Source: Setaria digitata (taxonomy: Eukaryota; Nematoda; Chromadorea; Rhabditida; Setariidae). From it: a stretch of DNA of 52,015 nucleotides. Position 1 is the first letter of the stretch. Each line of letters begins with the position of its first letter. The stretch covers positions 1 through 52,015 of the forward strand of contig RCAB01000438.1 in assembly GCA_003640385.1 (NCBI GenBank), in the 5' to 3' direction. Of the stretch, positions 23,401 to 33,394 are shown piece after piece. The notes under the pieces are model-generated. The model did not search any database, was not told the DNA's origin, and worked only from the letters and a program-made list of their open reading frames with translations. The translations under genes were made by a program, and so were the position numbers.

Positions 23401-26116
23401 TGATTTCCTTTTTCCCTCGGAAAAAACTACTGATTAACTAAATACGTAGTCTTGCACTGTTCTTCAAACTGCAATTTTGAGTATGAATTATTGAGTGTTT
23501 TATATGATGTTTTTGGCGTTTCATGTTTCCTTTTTTTTTTTTCAGTCTAAAGTGCATCATGTTGAAATTAAAAACGAAGTAGAGGAAACTGTCAGTCCTG
23601 CTGCTGAGGAAATAGTCGAGAAGAAAGAAATAGTATCTTTTTTTTTTTCTTTTTTTTTTCCATTTTGTTATCTCGTAGTGTTTTATGCTGTTTTAGTGTA
23701 CTCATAAGTGTATTCTTAGAAAGATTTTTGAAAAAATTCTTTTGCATTTATTGTTGGTTAATAGATTTTTTTTCCGATGAAAACGAGACGATCTCAAAAA
23801 ATTCTCACGAGGTCATCGGGTGGCTCAAGTAATATGGATAGTGAAACAACAGCACCAGCGCAACATGAGCATTCTTTAAGTATAACTTTACAGGCTCATT
23901 TTTATCTTCAAGCTTTTTTAAACGTTTATAATTTTTTCAATTTATTCATTTGATTTTTCTTTGAATGATTAACTTGTACTTATATCATATGCAAATTTCG
24001 CAGGAAATCGACGCTTTTTGGTTGCTTCTGCTAGTCCGTTAAAAGGTGCGATAAGTGCAAAGACATCTGGTACTGTCAGTAAGGAGGAGAAAAATGGTGC
24101 AGAGGAGGAAGAAGATGATGGAAAAATACGGTAAATTCTAGTTGATGCTTGTAAATAAGTGGTTATCAAGCAATCAGATTTAGTCAAGATATTCGTGATG
24201 TGCTTGCGTAAAACTTTTAAAATTAAAGTTTTAGTTCTTCTTCATGTGCGTATATGATCATCTGTATTTTGAGGAAATCGTCTTTTCAGTAGTCGGCTAA
24301 AGATAAGATAAGCAATAATATATATATAAATTGAACAGCTGAAAATTACCAATTTAAATTGTATGATAATTGTAAATTCTTACTTCTAGACGGTCAGAAA
24401 GATACCTTACGAGGGTAGACATCGAAGCTGGCTCATCTGCTGCACCCGTACATGCGGGAAGACGGAAACGATCTGCAAAGTTGGAAATTGTTTCTGCTAA
24501 TGAGGAGGAAGGAAAATCGTGGCCTATCAAGCGACGGTATATAAATAATTTTTAATGGCAATATCCGTTTCAGTTATCATAATGAGTGTAATGTTGAGGG
24601 ATATCTACGTGAAGAACAGGACTGTTTGGTCAATCGATATAGTTATTATCTATTTTTATAATGAAGTATTTCCAGTCGACTATCCGGTAAAGATATTGAA
24701 CATGCTGAGAAGAAGGATAGCAAACATCAAATCGAAAGCAACATTGAGGTGCAGTCCAGTCCAGAACCTGAAAAAGATGTGCACAAAAGCGTAATTTTTG
24801 CCCTTTCATCATCAGCCCCTTGTCAGGATAAAACACATACAAATGTGGGAAAGAACACTTCTTATCTCTCATTAATTGTTTTTTTTTTTCCTTCCCCTTT
24901 TATAATTGCCATTCTTGGTTGGTACGCTTTTGTTGAACGACTAAGTTAGAAGTCTTATTAGTCATTGTTGTATATTCCTGTATTTAGCTTCCTTTTTTTC
25001 TACATGCTGCTAATGTGCACTTTTTCTTCCTTATATTTAAAAGATTTCTCTTATACTCACTTCCACATAAGTGGTGATGTATTTTAAGGAAAAGCATAGT
25101 CTGCCTGAAGAATCAGATGACGACAAAAAGCTTGTTGATTTGCGTACACGTAGCCGCGCCTCGAAAATAGCAGCTGTTACTCACGAGAGGATAAAAGAAA
25201 AAGCAGGTAATATAAAAAAAAAAAGTATATATATATATATTTTACATCACAAACATTTTTTACCGCTTCAGCTCATGCTGAAAACATATTGAAGCCGTGC
25301 TTTTTTAATAACTCATTGCATCAGGAGCATCGCCAGATATTTCATCGCTTCGATCGCCCAAAAGAAGTACAGTCACAACACGTTCTAGCCGTCGACAGTC
25401 AAGAAGGGTATGGTTTTCAAATGTGGTTTAACACAGTTTAAACATAAGTTGTTAGTTTTCAAATAATAAAAACTCAAAATATTAAAAGAGATTTTAATCT
25501 GTAAATAAGAATTTCCCAGTAAAAGTACTGTTCTATTGTTCTTTGGAACGAAACATGTGTTAAGTTATTTAATGTAATCCATATTAATGTTCTTTCTTAT
25601 CAAACTCCAGTAATTCTTTTTAATTTAAACTTTCAACCCGACTGCGTTGAATCTCTGGGTCCATATTATTTCCATATTATTTGAATTATTTGAAGTGGGA
25701 GAATAAAATAAGGGATTTGTTTGTCCATTATATCCGGTCCATTTGTTTCATGATTAACACACTTTATTTTTGATTATCCTTGTACCATGTTCTTTTCATA
25801 GTTGTATATTTGGAAGATTTCTGAATATTATCTGTTTCTTTGCCTGGTTAAATTGGTTGCCACTGTTAATAAATTAACGGAACATTAACAAAATCATATT
25901 AGTTATATATTAAGTCCTTTTGTTTAAGGCTGGTTCAGCTGATCAGGATGTAGAACAAAAAGCTCTTATGGTCACGGCATGGCGTATGGTATCCAGTCAT
26001 CGGCATGCTGCCATTTTTGCCCACCCCGTATCCGATCGAGATGCGCGAGGATACTCTAAAACCGTCAAAAGGTATTTTAGTTCTTAAAAATGATATAATA
26101 ATACTGTTTTATTTAT

Positions 26117-26157
<41 letters not shown>

Positions 26158-26182
26158 GGTATCCAGTCATCGGCATGCTGCC

Positions 26183-26234
<52 letters not shown>

Positions 26235-27463
26235 NNNNNNNNNNNNNNNNTATATATATATATATATATAAATTATACATTATACACATGTATTATATTA
26301 TACACATGTATATATATATATACATGTGTATAATGAATAAGACAGTATTATTATATATACATGTGTATAATAAATATATATATATTTGTTTACTTATTTT
26401 TTTTATTTATTAGTAATATTTTTTCTTTTGATTGTTGCAATTTCTGAGGATTTCAATTTTTATGATTATTCTGTGAATAACTAATCATTTAAGTGATTGC
26501 CAAGACTGTTTGGTAATAAGGCGATATTTTAAAATCCTAACTGTTCTGTATTTTTATCTATTTCCTAATTAGGTAGTCTGATCTACAGTTGTGAGTTTCG
26601 GATTTTAAAAGCATTTTTCTGAAAGGAAAGGTTCCAGTCGTATGGATTTGAGTACGTTAAAGAAACAGCTAGATGGCGGGAATTTATCGGGGATGAGCGA
26701 TTTCAAACGTAATGTATTGCTGATGTTTGCGAATGCGGTGATGTTTAACAGTACGGGACATGATGTGAACCATTACGCAAAGGAGATGGCTATCGATACA
26801 CTAAGCTCACTTAAGGTTATTTCGTCTTTCCCTGTTTACTAATAACTCTTACTGATAAGATACTCTTGCAGTAGGTTGGACGTGTCCCTTTACTCGTTTT
26901 CTTTGTTGCTATTTCGTTTACTTGAAGCGTTTTCATTTTTTTTTCCGAGAGTTCGAGTAAAGCAAACAATTTATAATTCAGTTGATCAGATGTTATTGAA
27001 ACCGAGATATATCGGCCATTTTTAGTTTTCCTTCCTGTCCTTTTTATAGATGCTGCAGAAAGATGTATTATTCGTTCGAGGCACCACTCATATGACTCGA
27101 AGAAGCGCCGCCTTTGCTGCTGAAGAGGTTTAAATTTGGTCTTTCCAGTTCCATTATCTTAGACTTTGGAATTTTTTAAATTAACTTGAAAGTGATATTA
27201 TTTGCAGATTATAGTTTGTTCTGATTCGGAATGTATTCATGTCCTAAATTTTTGCACAATTTCGAATTTGCATAAACAGTGTGCAAACAATATTTTATTT
27301 TTCTAATTTACAGGCCAAATTTGAGCGTTCAAAGTTCTCAAGCCCACGTGTTACCCCTGTAAATTCGGAGGAACCTAGTAAGGAGAGAGCATCTGACAGT
27401 TCTTCACGAGAACCAAACGAAACTCCAAAAGCGGCACGCGGGGGGAGGATTTTAAAAGAATGA
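20441..27463 (+). CDS. BRD8: BRD8-type bromodomain protein, NuA4/TIP60 complex subunit (778 aa)
   Basis: Eighteen exons: 20441-20529, 21212-21281, 21569-21694, 22116-22268, 22439-22519, 22611-22965, 23194-23315, 23546-23632, 23765-23879, 24004-24130, 24390-24536, 24676-24790, 25089-25206, 25325-25407, 25929-26071, 26638-26815, 27050-27127, 27314-27463. All phases agree. The N-terminus (SWKHEETLLLFELMETEDEW, then VTRIKKLVENFGDERPAGFF) matches the BRD8 N-terminal pattern WSxxEKLxL...NWVSVSRAIK...PPDWFSQK. A coiled-coil stretch follows (EEELLLVKLRQKADLFNRLF). The middle is Ser-rich with repeated basic TRS/RRS motifs. The bromodomain is at about 605-703: TAWRMVSSHRHAAIFAHPVS, then RMDLSTLKKQLDGG and LLMFANAVMFNSTGHD, with the acetyl-lysine asparagine as N681. 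In known organisms BRD8 is part of the NuA4/TIP60 histone acetyltransferase complex in the nucleus. Exon 6 stays open to a TGA at 22986 if its donor is not used, so a truncated form is possible. Exon 13 uses a weak TTTTAAG acceptor. Confidence 0.92.
20837..20930. repeat. Minisatellite with exact 23-bp period
   Basis: Units start at 20837, 20860, 20883 and 20906, each with TCTA. The clearest unit is TCTAGATGATTTGACTTGAC plus GTT. A shorter 18-base unit and a partial unit follow, and weaker copies precede from about 20797. It lies in intron 1 of BRD8. Confidence 0.75.
25985..26016 (+). repeat. BRD8 exon segment with a second 32-base copy in the next intron
   Basis: These 32 bases, coding for the WRMVSSHRHAAIF part of the bromodomain, recur exactly at 26155-26186 between TA repeats. 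This copy is the genuine one because it lies in the spliced bromodomain exon. Confidence 0.85.
26115..26270. repeat. (TA)n microsatellite with stray exon copy and 16-N gap
   Basis: TA repeats at about 26115-26158 and 26184-26270 flank a 32-base copy of the BRD8 exon segment (26155-26186). A run of 16 N at 26235-26250 marks an unresolved length. The open frames reading YIYIYI here are artefacts. Confidence 0.9.
26298..26333. repeat. Perfect 36-bp palindrome
   Basis: TTATACACATGTATATAT is followed directly by its exact reverse complement. Another TTATACACATGTA lies just before it and ACATGTGTATAA just after, so this intron region is a cluster of ACATGT palindromes next to a TA repeat. It can form a cruciform or hairpin. 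Confidence 0.8.
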
Positions 27464-28203
27464 TATTACCAATTTTTATTGCTACTATATTGTGATTCTT
27501 AAAAGAGCTTTTTTAACTTTTTCATAAGCGCAGAGAAGAGTGCTGCTTGTTTTAATCTTTTGCTCTTGAACCCTGCTCATTTCATCCTTTTCCTTCTTTG
27601 CCCTTTATTTGTTTTGCCTCCCTCATAATCCTTAAGCTTGCTTCGCTTATACTAAGAAGTCATTAACTATGAATTTATAGTTTTAGCTGTCATTATCTCA
27701 GGTTATAAACAAATACCATTAAATTTTAAATTGGAAATGGAAATGTTGCATTGTGATGCAAATGGTTTGTATTGTTTGCGTTGTTATTATTATTATTTTT
27801 TTTTTATTCCATTCACAGGAAACAAAGAAGTTTCACATTTATTTGATCAAAGTTTATGAAACTATTTTGATTATTGATAATGTTAATTGTAAATGGAACA
27901 CAGTGAGTTCTACTCATTAAAAAAATAATTATTTGATAAATGAAACGTCATTTATAGAATCTTTTTAGCGTCGAAAATGAAATAACTGAAAGATTTCAAT
28001 GCAGCTGTTGTTTATTTAATTTAACTTCGACAAAAGGTACTCTGTACCAGTTTATTTTGCGATGCAATTAAGCGGTTGTTTGTTTCAGTTTTTCAGGGTT
28101 TGAAAATTTACGAGTTCTTCTTATTACAAAAAAAAAAAAAAAAGAAAAAAGGCTTTTTGCTTTATAAGCATGAATTATTCGTTTTAATTGCAGATATAAT
28201 AAT
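27464..28203. other. Intergenic stretch between BRD8 and the transthyretin-like gene
   Basis: About 740 bases on the same strand as both neighbours. It holds the BRD8 3' end, a CCTT/TTTG-rich pyrimidine stretch near 27560-27620, and the start region of the next gene. No other gene is visible. Confidence 0.55.
28192..28193 (+). promoter_or_regulatory. Candidate trans-splice acceptor for the transthyretin-like gene
   Basis: CGTTTTAATTGCAG ends here, ten bases before the ATG at 28204. It is a strong acceptor with no coding sequence upstream. Confidence 0.52.
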
Positions 28204-29685
28204 ATGAGTGAATTTTTTGAAATGTTTTTAAAATATTCGTTCTATTTTACTATTTCATGTCTGTTTTATTCATCTTATGTATATTTGGCTATATACATAC
28301 ATATATATATATTTTTTTTTTTCGAAATTTTTATTGAAGATCTTTCAATTATTCGCTTTCATAAATGCTGAAATTGGTGAAACAGTTCGTGTTCAAGGTG
28401 TATTAACGTGTGGCGGTGCGTCTGTATTACGTGCACGGTTGAAGCTATATGATGGATGTGATTCTTTTTTTTTTTTTTNATTTTTTTTTTTTCGAAATTT
28501 TTATTGAAGATCTTTCAATTATTCGCTTTCATAAATGCTGAAATTGGTGAAACAGTTCGTGTTCAAGGTGTATTAACGTGTGGCGGTGCGTCTGTATTAC
28601 GTGCACGGTTGAAGCTATATGATGGATGTGATTCTTTTTTTTTTTTTTGGTTAAATAGTTAATTTACGTGTTCTACGTGATAAAAAAAAAAGCATCGGAT
28701 AAGCGTATTAAGAAGAAAGAAATTACCATTGCATACCATTCTATTGAGTTCATTTTTCAAATAATATACTTGACTAGGCAGTAGTTTGCTTAGTAGACTT
28801 GAGTCTTAAGGATGATTGTACTATAGACTAGAAAATAGACTTGAAAAAGAAAGAAATCTGCCTCAAACATTAAACTTGTACGCATATTTTATCTTTTATC
28901 GTTTTTGTGATCAAATAAACTGATACGGCTTTTAGCTGGTCTTAAGGATGATGGTACTAAGGCGAATCATGATGATGAATTCTTATTTGAAGTAAAAAAT
29001 ATAAAAGCAACAGAACTATATCTCACAATTGATCATCATTGTGATGGAGGAAATTTGCATAAGGCACATGTTTTTACTTTTTCTTTTTTTTTTTTTTTTT
29101 TTTTTTTGTAGTAATTGAAATACTTACAAAATTTTTTGATAATTAGATGGTTAGAATGTGGCTAATTGAATAAAATGTATTATGGTTATATTTTCATATT
29201 TTAAAGTTTTGTGTTGGAAGCTCAAATATTAGACTGTAAATGATGGTATATGACATTTGCTTACTATTAGATTGAATGAATAAATTGATCTAATTAGTTT
29301 TTTAGCTTAAGTAGTTTAGAACTAAGCAATCCTGTAACAATCTTTCGAGATATCATTGTATTTCTATTTCTTCAGTCGATTAATTGATAAGCTTAGAATA
29401 GCGCAAATTAGAAAATTTTTTGTGGAATTTTATTCTCACAATATTAATTCGCTAAAAAAAAAAAAAATGTTTCAGCACTGCTTCCGAAAAGATAAGTTAT
29501 CATTTCAACAACTGATAAGTAAACGCATAATTTATCATATAGGAATATTGGAATTGCAAGATACCAATGTTTCACATCCACAAGTTCTTCATCACATTCA
29601 AAGTCACATTGGTTGCGAATGTTATAGTCGGAATTCATTTCAAAATAATTCTCTTTCATGCAAGAATCGTGCTAAAATGATTTAG
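28204..29685 (+). CDS. Transthyretin-like (TTL/TTR-52 type) secreted protein, about 178 aa
   Basis: Four exons: 28204-28278, 28340-28457 (or its exact copy 28510-28627), 28936-29069 and 29476-29685 (TAG 29683-29685). The first exon and the start of the second encode a hydrophobic leader (MFLKYSFYFTISCLFYSS, then FQLFAFINA). The mature part has the TTL pattern: VRVQGVLTCGGASVLRARLK for the first strands, LYDGSGLKDDG, EFLFEVKNIKATELYLTIDH, HCDGG, then CFRKD and IYHIGILELQ, which matches the usual end of the fold. Known TTL proteins are secreted and expanded in nematodes; some bind phosphatidylserine or act in signalling. Exon 2 appears twice because of an assembly join at N 28479, so only one copy should be counted; including both breaks the frame. 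The 30-residue tail after the fold is unusual and less certain. The donor after exon 3 (GTTTTT) is weak. Confidence 0.78.
28311..28648. repeat. Duplicated contig end around a single N, carrying a TTL exon
   Basis: About 28311-28478 recurs at 28481-28648 at an offset of 170, with N at 28479. The whole second exon of the transthyretin-like gene (28340-28457 and 28510-28627) is identical in the two copies, including 118 coding bases. Perfect identity, with a join in poly-T, argues for an assembly artefact. Confidence 0.88.
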
Positions 29686-30037
29686 AAATTTTTTTATCTG
29701 CTACAAAAAAAAAAAAAAAAGGCAAATTTTTTTTTTTTATAAAAATTCGTAACTTAATCGTTTATATATTTTATTCATATATTATTGATGAAATGAAATG
29801 GAATTTTTTTTTTTCTACAATTTTTTCCGATGATTGTTAATTGTTTTTGAGAAAAAATTTTTAGTGAAAATTAGAAAATGACGAATTTTTTTTTTTTCCG
29901 AATTTGTTACTTTTATATTAGTATATGTGTCGCATGAATAGTAGAAATTCTATGATATTTTTGGTTCATTTCGGAACAAAATAAATTAAGTCACACAAGT
30001 TTTAATTTAAAAAAAAAAAAAAATGAAATGATGAGAT

Positions 30038-30076
<39 letters not shown>

Positions 30077-30256
30077 AAAAAGAGGAAGAGAAGGTGGTTC
30101 TAGAAAATTGCTGAGAAAGTTTGATTATGAACAGTGTTATGTTTGGATTGCATAAAGCAAATGCATCACTTGATAGTGTAGTCAGTTTACGGGAAATTCA
30201 TTATTAATACTTTTTTAAAATTTGAATTTTAAAATGCAAGCATAGATATAGCATTA
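29686..30256. other. Convergent intergenic stretch with GA microsatellite
   Basis: About 570 bases between the ends of the transthyretin-like gene and the minus-strand gene at 30257. It holds several poly-A and poly-T tracts and a (GA)n run at about 30041-30071. No gene is visible. Confidence 0.6.
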
Positions 30257-30615
30257 TCATGTATCAGAGCAGCATGGTAATAATAATAATCGTGTGATAA
30301 TATCAAGAGTGGAACAGATGGTGCAAAATTGATGAAATGTGAAATGAAATTGCCAGCATTCTTTGGTTCGTAATTTTTTCAGCACAGTAATTGCCTTCCA
30401 AAATGACAAATGTTTGAGTTTTGGCACCGAATAATAACCCCAAATAATATCATAATTAAAAAGTGTCAAATTTTGATGTAAATGAAAAATAAATCGATTT
30501 TTATCAAGCATTGCACAATTGTGTCTGAAAAATTTCTTCAATTTAAATGAAAAAAAAAAAAAAAAAAAAAAAAGAAATTATGGAAAAAATGAAATTATCA
30601 TACGAAAGATTTTTC

Positions 30616-30649
<34 letters not shown>

Positions 30650-31371
30650 CTTTTTATACCTTTAGTAATAATAATAATAATAATATTTGATGGATGATTT
30701 TTAAGTGTGCATTATGTTAATTGCTTATCAAGCAAAAGTCAATAATGTTATTCGTTTCTTCCAGCTTATAATTTATATAAATAAGCTAATTAAATACAAT
30801 TATATGATTATATAATTATCACTTTCTGTCAGAAAAAGTACAAAATTAGAATAATAGTTCTATTTAAGATTTCTTAAGTCATATAAATATCATCAATTAT
30901 TTCTATTAATTTGCTCAATTTCTTTGTTATAATATTTAATGATTAAAACACTCACTTAGCAATGCTTTTAATTTCTATTGGATTTATTATCATTGTTTTT
31001 AAATTAATCAAAATCCATGTTCGTTCTGGTGAAGAAATAAATGCTCGTAAGAGTACAATATGCTCATTTTGTGCCATTATTTTAACAAAACGTGGTCGTC
31101 GTAATTGATATCTTTCTTTAGATGATAATGATGATGATGATGATAATGCCCATCGTAATGGTAAAATAATCGTATTAATTTGTGCCATTGATGAGAAATT
31201 ATTTTCAAAATAATTTTTAAAATCAATTTTTAACAGAGCAATACAAGTTTGTCTATAGGCAGTAAAATTTTCCTGAAATTTTTGTCCTTTCAAAATATTT
31301 GATAATGATTGTACGAAAGAATGAAAATGATTAAAATAGCTGATAAGTAAATGATACTGATAAGTGTCCAT
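30257..31371 (-). CDS. Unrecognised protein, probably soluble (227 aa)
   Basis: Two exons, 31371-30956 and 30524-30257 (TGA 30259-30257). The donor GTGAGTG is near perfect and the acceptor ATTTTTCAG fits; the split codon AAA keeps the frame. The protein starts MDTYQYHLLISYFNHFHSF and has a helical, Leu/Ile-rich first half, then a serine run (WALSSSSSLSSKERYQLRR). A second part follows with RTWILINLKTMIINPIEI and, after the junction, FIFHLHQNLTLFNYDIIWGY. The C-terminus holds a CTICS pair and ends LLLLPCCSDT. No signal peptide, clear membrane helix or catalytic motif was recognised. An AG directly before CTATCTAAATGG on the minus strand could be a trans-splice site, putting the 5' end 8 bases before the ATG. 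It lies 585 bases downstream of another minus-strand gene, so a shared operon is possible. Confidence 0.66.
30609..30650. repeat. (TTTTC)n microsatellite
   Basis: Five or more TTTTC units run into a poly-T tract, inside the intron of the gene at 30257-31371. A short ATA repeat follows near 30664-30685. Confidence 0.85.
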
Positions 31372-31955
31372 TTAGATAGCTAAATGTTTCCGAGTGTAAT
31401 AAGATAAAGAGAAAAATTTTACATTAATTTTTATTACTTGAAAAAAATAAGCGAAAAAAAATTAATTAATAAAAAAAAAGTTTTTTGTTGGATAATAATT
31501 ACTGCCTATGAAAAAAAAAAAGGAATTTTTTTTTTTTTTAAACAATCATAGAAACTTTTCTTTTATTGCTTCTTACTTATCAAATTCCTTTAAAGAATTT
31601 CTTCTTACTAATACAGTTAGTGCATTTCCTGATACTAAGAAATGTAGATGAAAGACGAAATCCTTAGCTAGAATTTTAAATATTAAGACTAAGCTAGAAA
31701 GGAGAGAAAAATCGATGAGTTAATAAAAATTCAATTTCTAATTCGCTGTTTTGTTTGAAATTATATAAATTCTTAAATGAACGATACAATTTGCGAAGTT
31801 ACGATACAGAAAGTGTGTAATAATATTAATACGAATATCTGTACTTTTCTAAGCTTTTTCTTCAAAAAAAAAAAATTCTGATAAATCTGATAATATCATT
31901 TTAAGAAAAGGGAAAAAATTAAAAGAAATCTATTCTAATTTGAGAATAGATTTTG
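31372..31955. other. Intergenic stretch between two minus-strand genes
   Basis: 584 bases of AT-rich sequence with no supported exon. The spacing is larger than typical intercistronic gaps in nematode operons but does not rule one out. Confidence 0.5.
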
Positions 31956-33394
31956 TCAAAAACAATCAATTTGCTTAAACAAATCAACCGGATAATATTG
32001 TATAATGAAATATAAGCATGTTTCATTGATAAACGGATAACATCTTGTATCGATAGATAAATCTAATTCTCTTAATAAATCATTATCATCTGAATCATTG
32101 ATGCACTGATAAACATCCTTTGTATTGATTGTTAACATTGGTATGATAAAATCATATGAATAAAATGGATTAGCTGGCACTAATCGTGCAAATATATTTG
32201 AAATGCCATCTTTTTCACCAAGTAATGGTAAATATTCTAAACAAAAAAAAAAAAAATATTTAACTTGATTAATTTTGAATAAATTTTTCACTTTTTCACA
32301 TTAAATTTTATCAGTTTTTATTAGTTCTATCAGAGGTTCAGCATTTGCTTCCCTTTCTATATTTCTTATCACTTATCATAGTTATTTTCACCATACTGTT
32401 ATCACCCAGCATACTTTTATCATTTATGATAGCTTGTTGTTATAGTTTGTTATACTTACTGTTATCATTATATTTCATCAAGGCAGTTATACCAATCATA
32501 TAAGTATTATCTGTTTCATACAACATATCATCAAGGGTGAAATTCCAAATGCGAGCATATTCACACGTTACCGTATGATCTACGTGTGAAAAATGGATAA
32601 CGTTTTGTGTTACGTTACCGTTATTACGTGAAAAATCAACCAGTATACCAGTGGTATCGTTTAAAAAGTAAAAACGATGAAATCTCTGCAATCGATCATC
32701 ATTTCATTACGTTTTCGAGAACACTGTCAGAAATTCTACACGTAAACCAAAATTCGCATTCACACGTGTGCACGTAATAAATTTTAATTGCAAGAAGAAA
32801 AATTAAAAATAACGGATAGAAAAGTCCGTCATTTTTATTTTCTCTAATTTTTACTTTAATATTGAGAAGTTTTTGATGGATGTGACATGACAGATGACAG
32901 TATTTTTCAGACCTTAACAGGATTAATTAGCATGCATTCAAAGTTATAATTTTTAAATATTCAATTATGATAATTTAATTGTCATAATTGAATATTTCAT
33001 ATTAGTATTTTTTGTGGAGAAATTAAAAACAGATTGAAAATTCAAACATATTCAAACCTTAAATGGACTACAAGTTGATGTGTACTCAATTACAGTATCA
33101 AGGATGAAATCAGAAACGGTAAAATGATAATTATAAAAGTGAGTTTCAAGCGGTCGGAAATTGGACACCTCGGTACGTGTAATATATACTCCATAACGAG
33201 CAGATGGTGTCAAAAAGCAATATATTTCAATTTCATCATTTCTGAAATTTATGAAAAATGAAAAAAAAAAAAAAAAAAACTACTGATAAGGACAGAAAAA
33301 TGATTAATACTGATAGAAAGAAGACAACCGGAAAGGTTGAGAATGACAATTGCAAGCAATGTTTCCAAGAAGCAATCTTTTCTATCTTACTCAT
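31956..33394 (-). CDS. Unrecognised candidate glycoprotein (about 263 aa)
   Basis: Exons 33394-33294 (tentative), 33241-33058, 32685-32460 and 32236-31956 (TGA 31958-31956). The last three join with clean phases (AAG donor GTTTGA; GTAAGT donor). The tentative first exon encodes MSKIEKIASWKHCLQLSFST and a hydrophobic VVFFLSVLIIF, which fits a signal peptide or anchor, but its donor (CT/GTCCTT) is weak; a better donor at GTATTA gives the wrong phase. The body has five N-glycosylation sequons (NDT, NVT, NFT, NDS, NET) and several cysteines, including STCSPF, VTCEYA, RCYPF and NETCLYF, which fits an extracellular or luminal protein. Recognisable local stretches such as SARYGVYITRTEVSNFRPLE do not match a family I know. 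Coding exons carry more CG and ACGT than the flanks. Confidence 0.62.

Noticed and set aside
26005..26413. Frames reading YIYIYI
   Set aside because: They are translations of a TA microsatellite.
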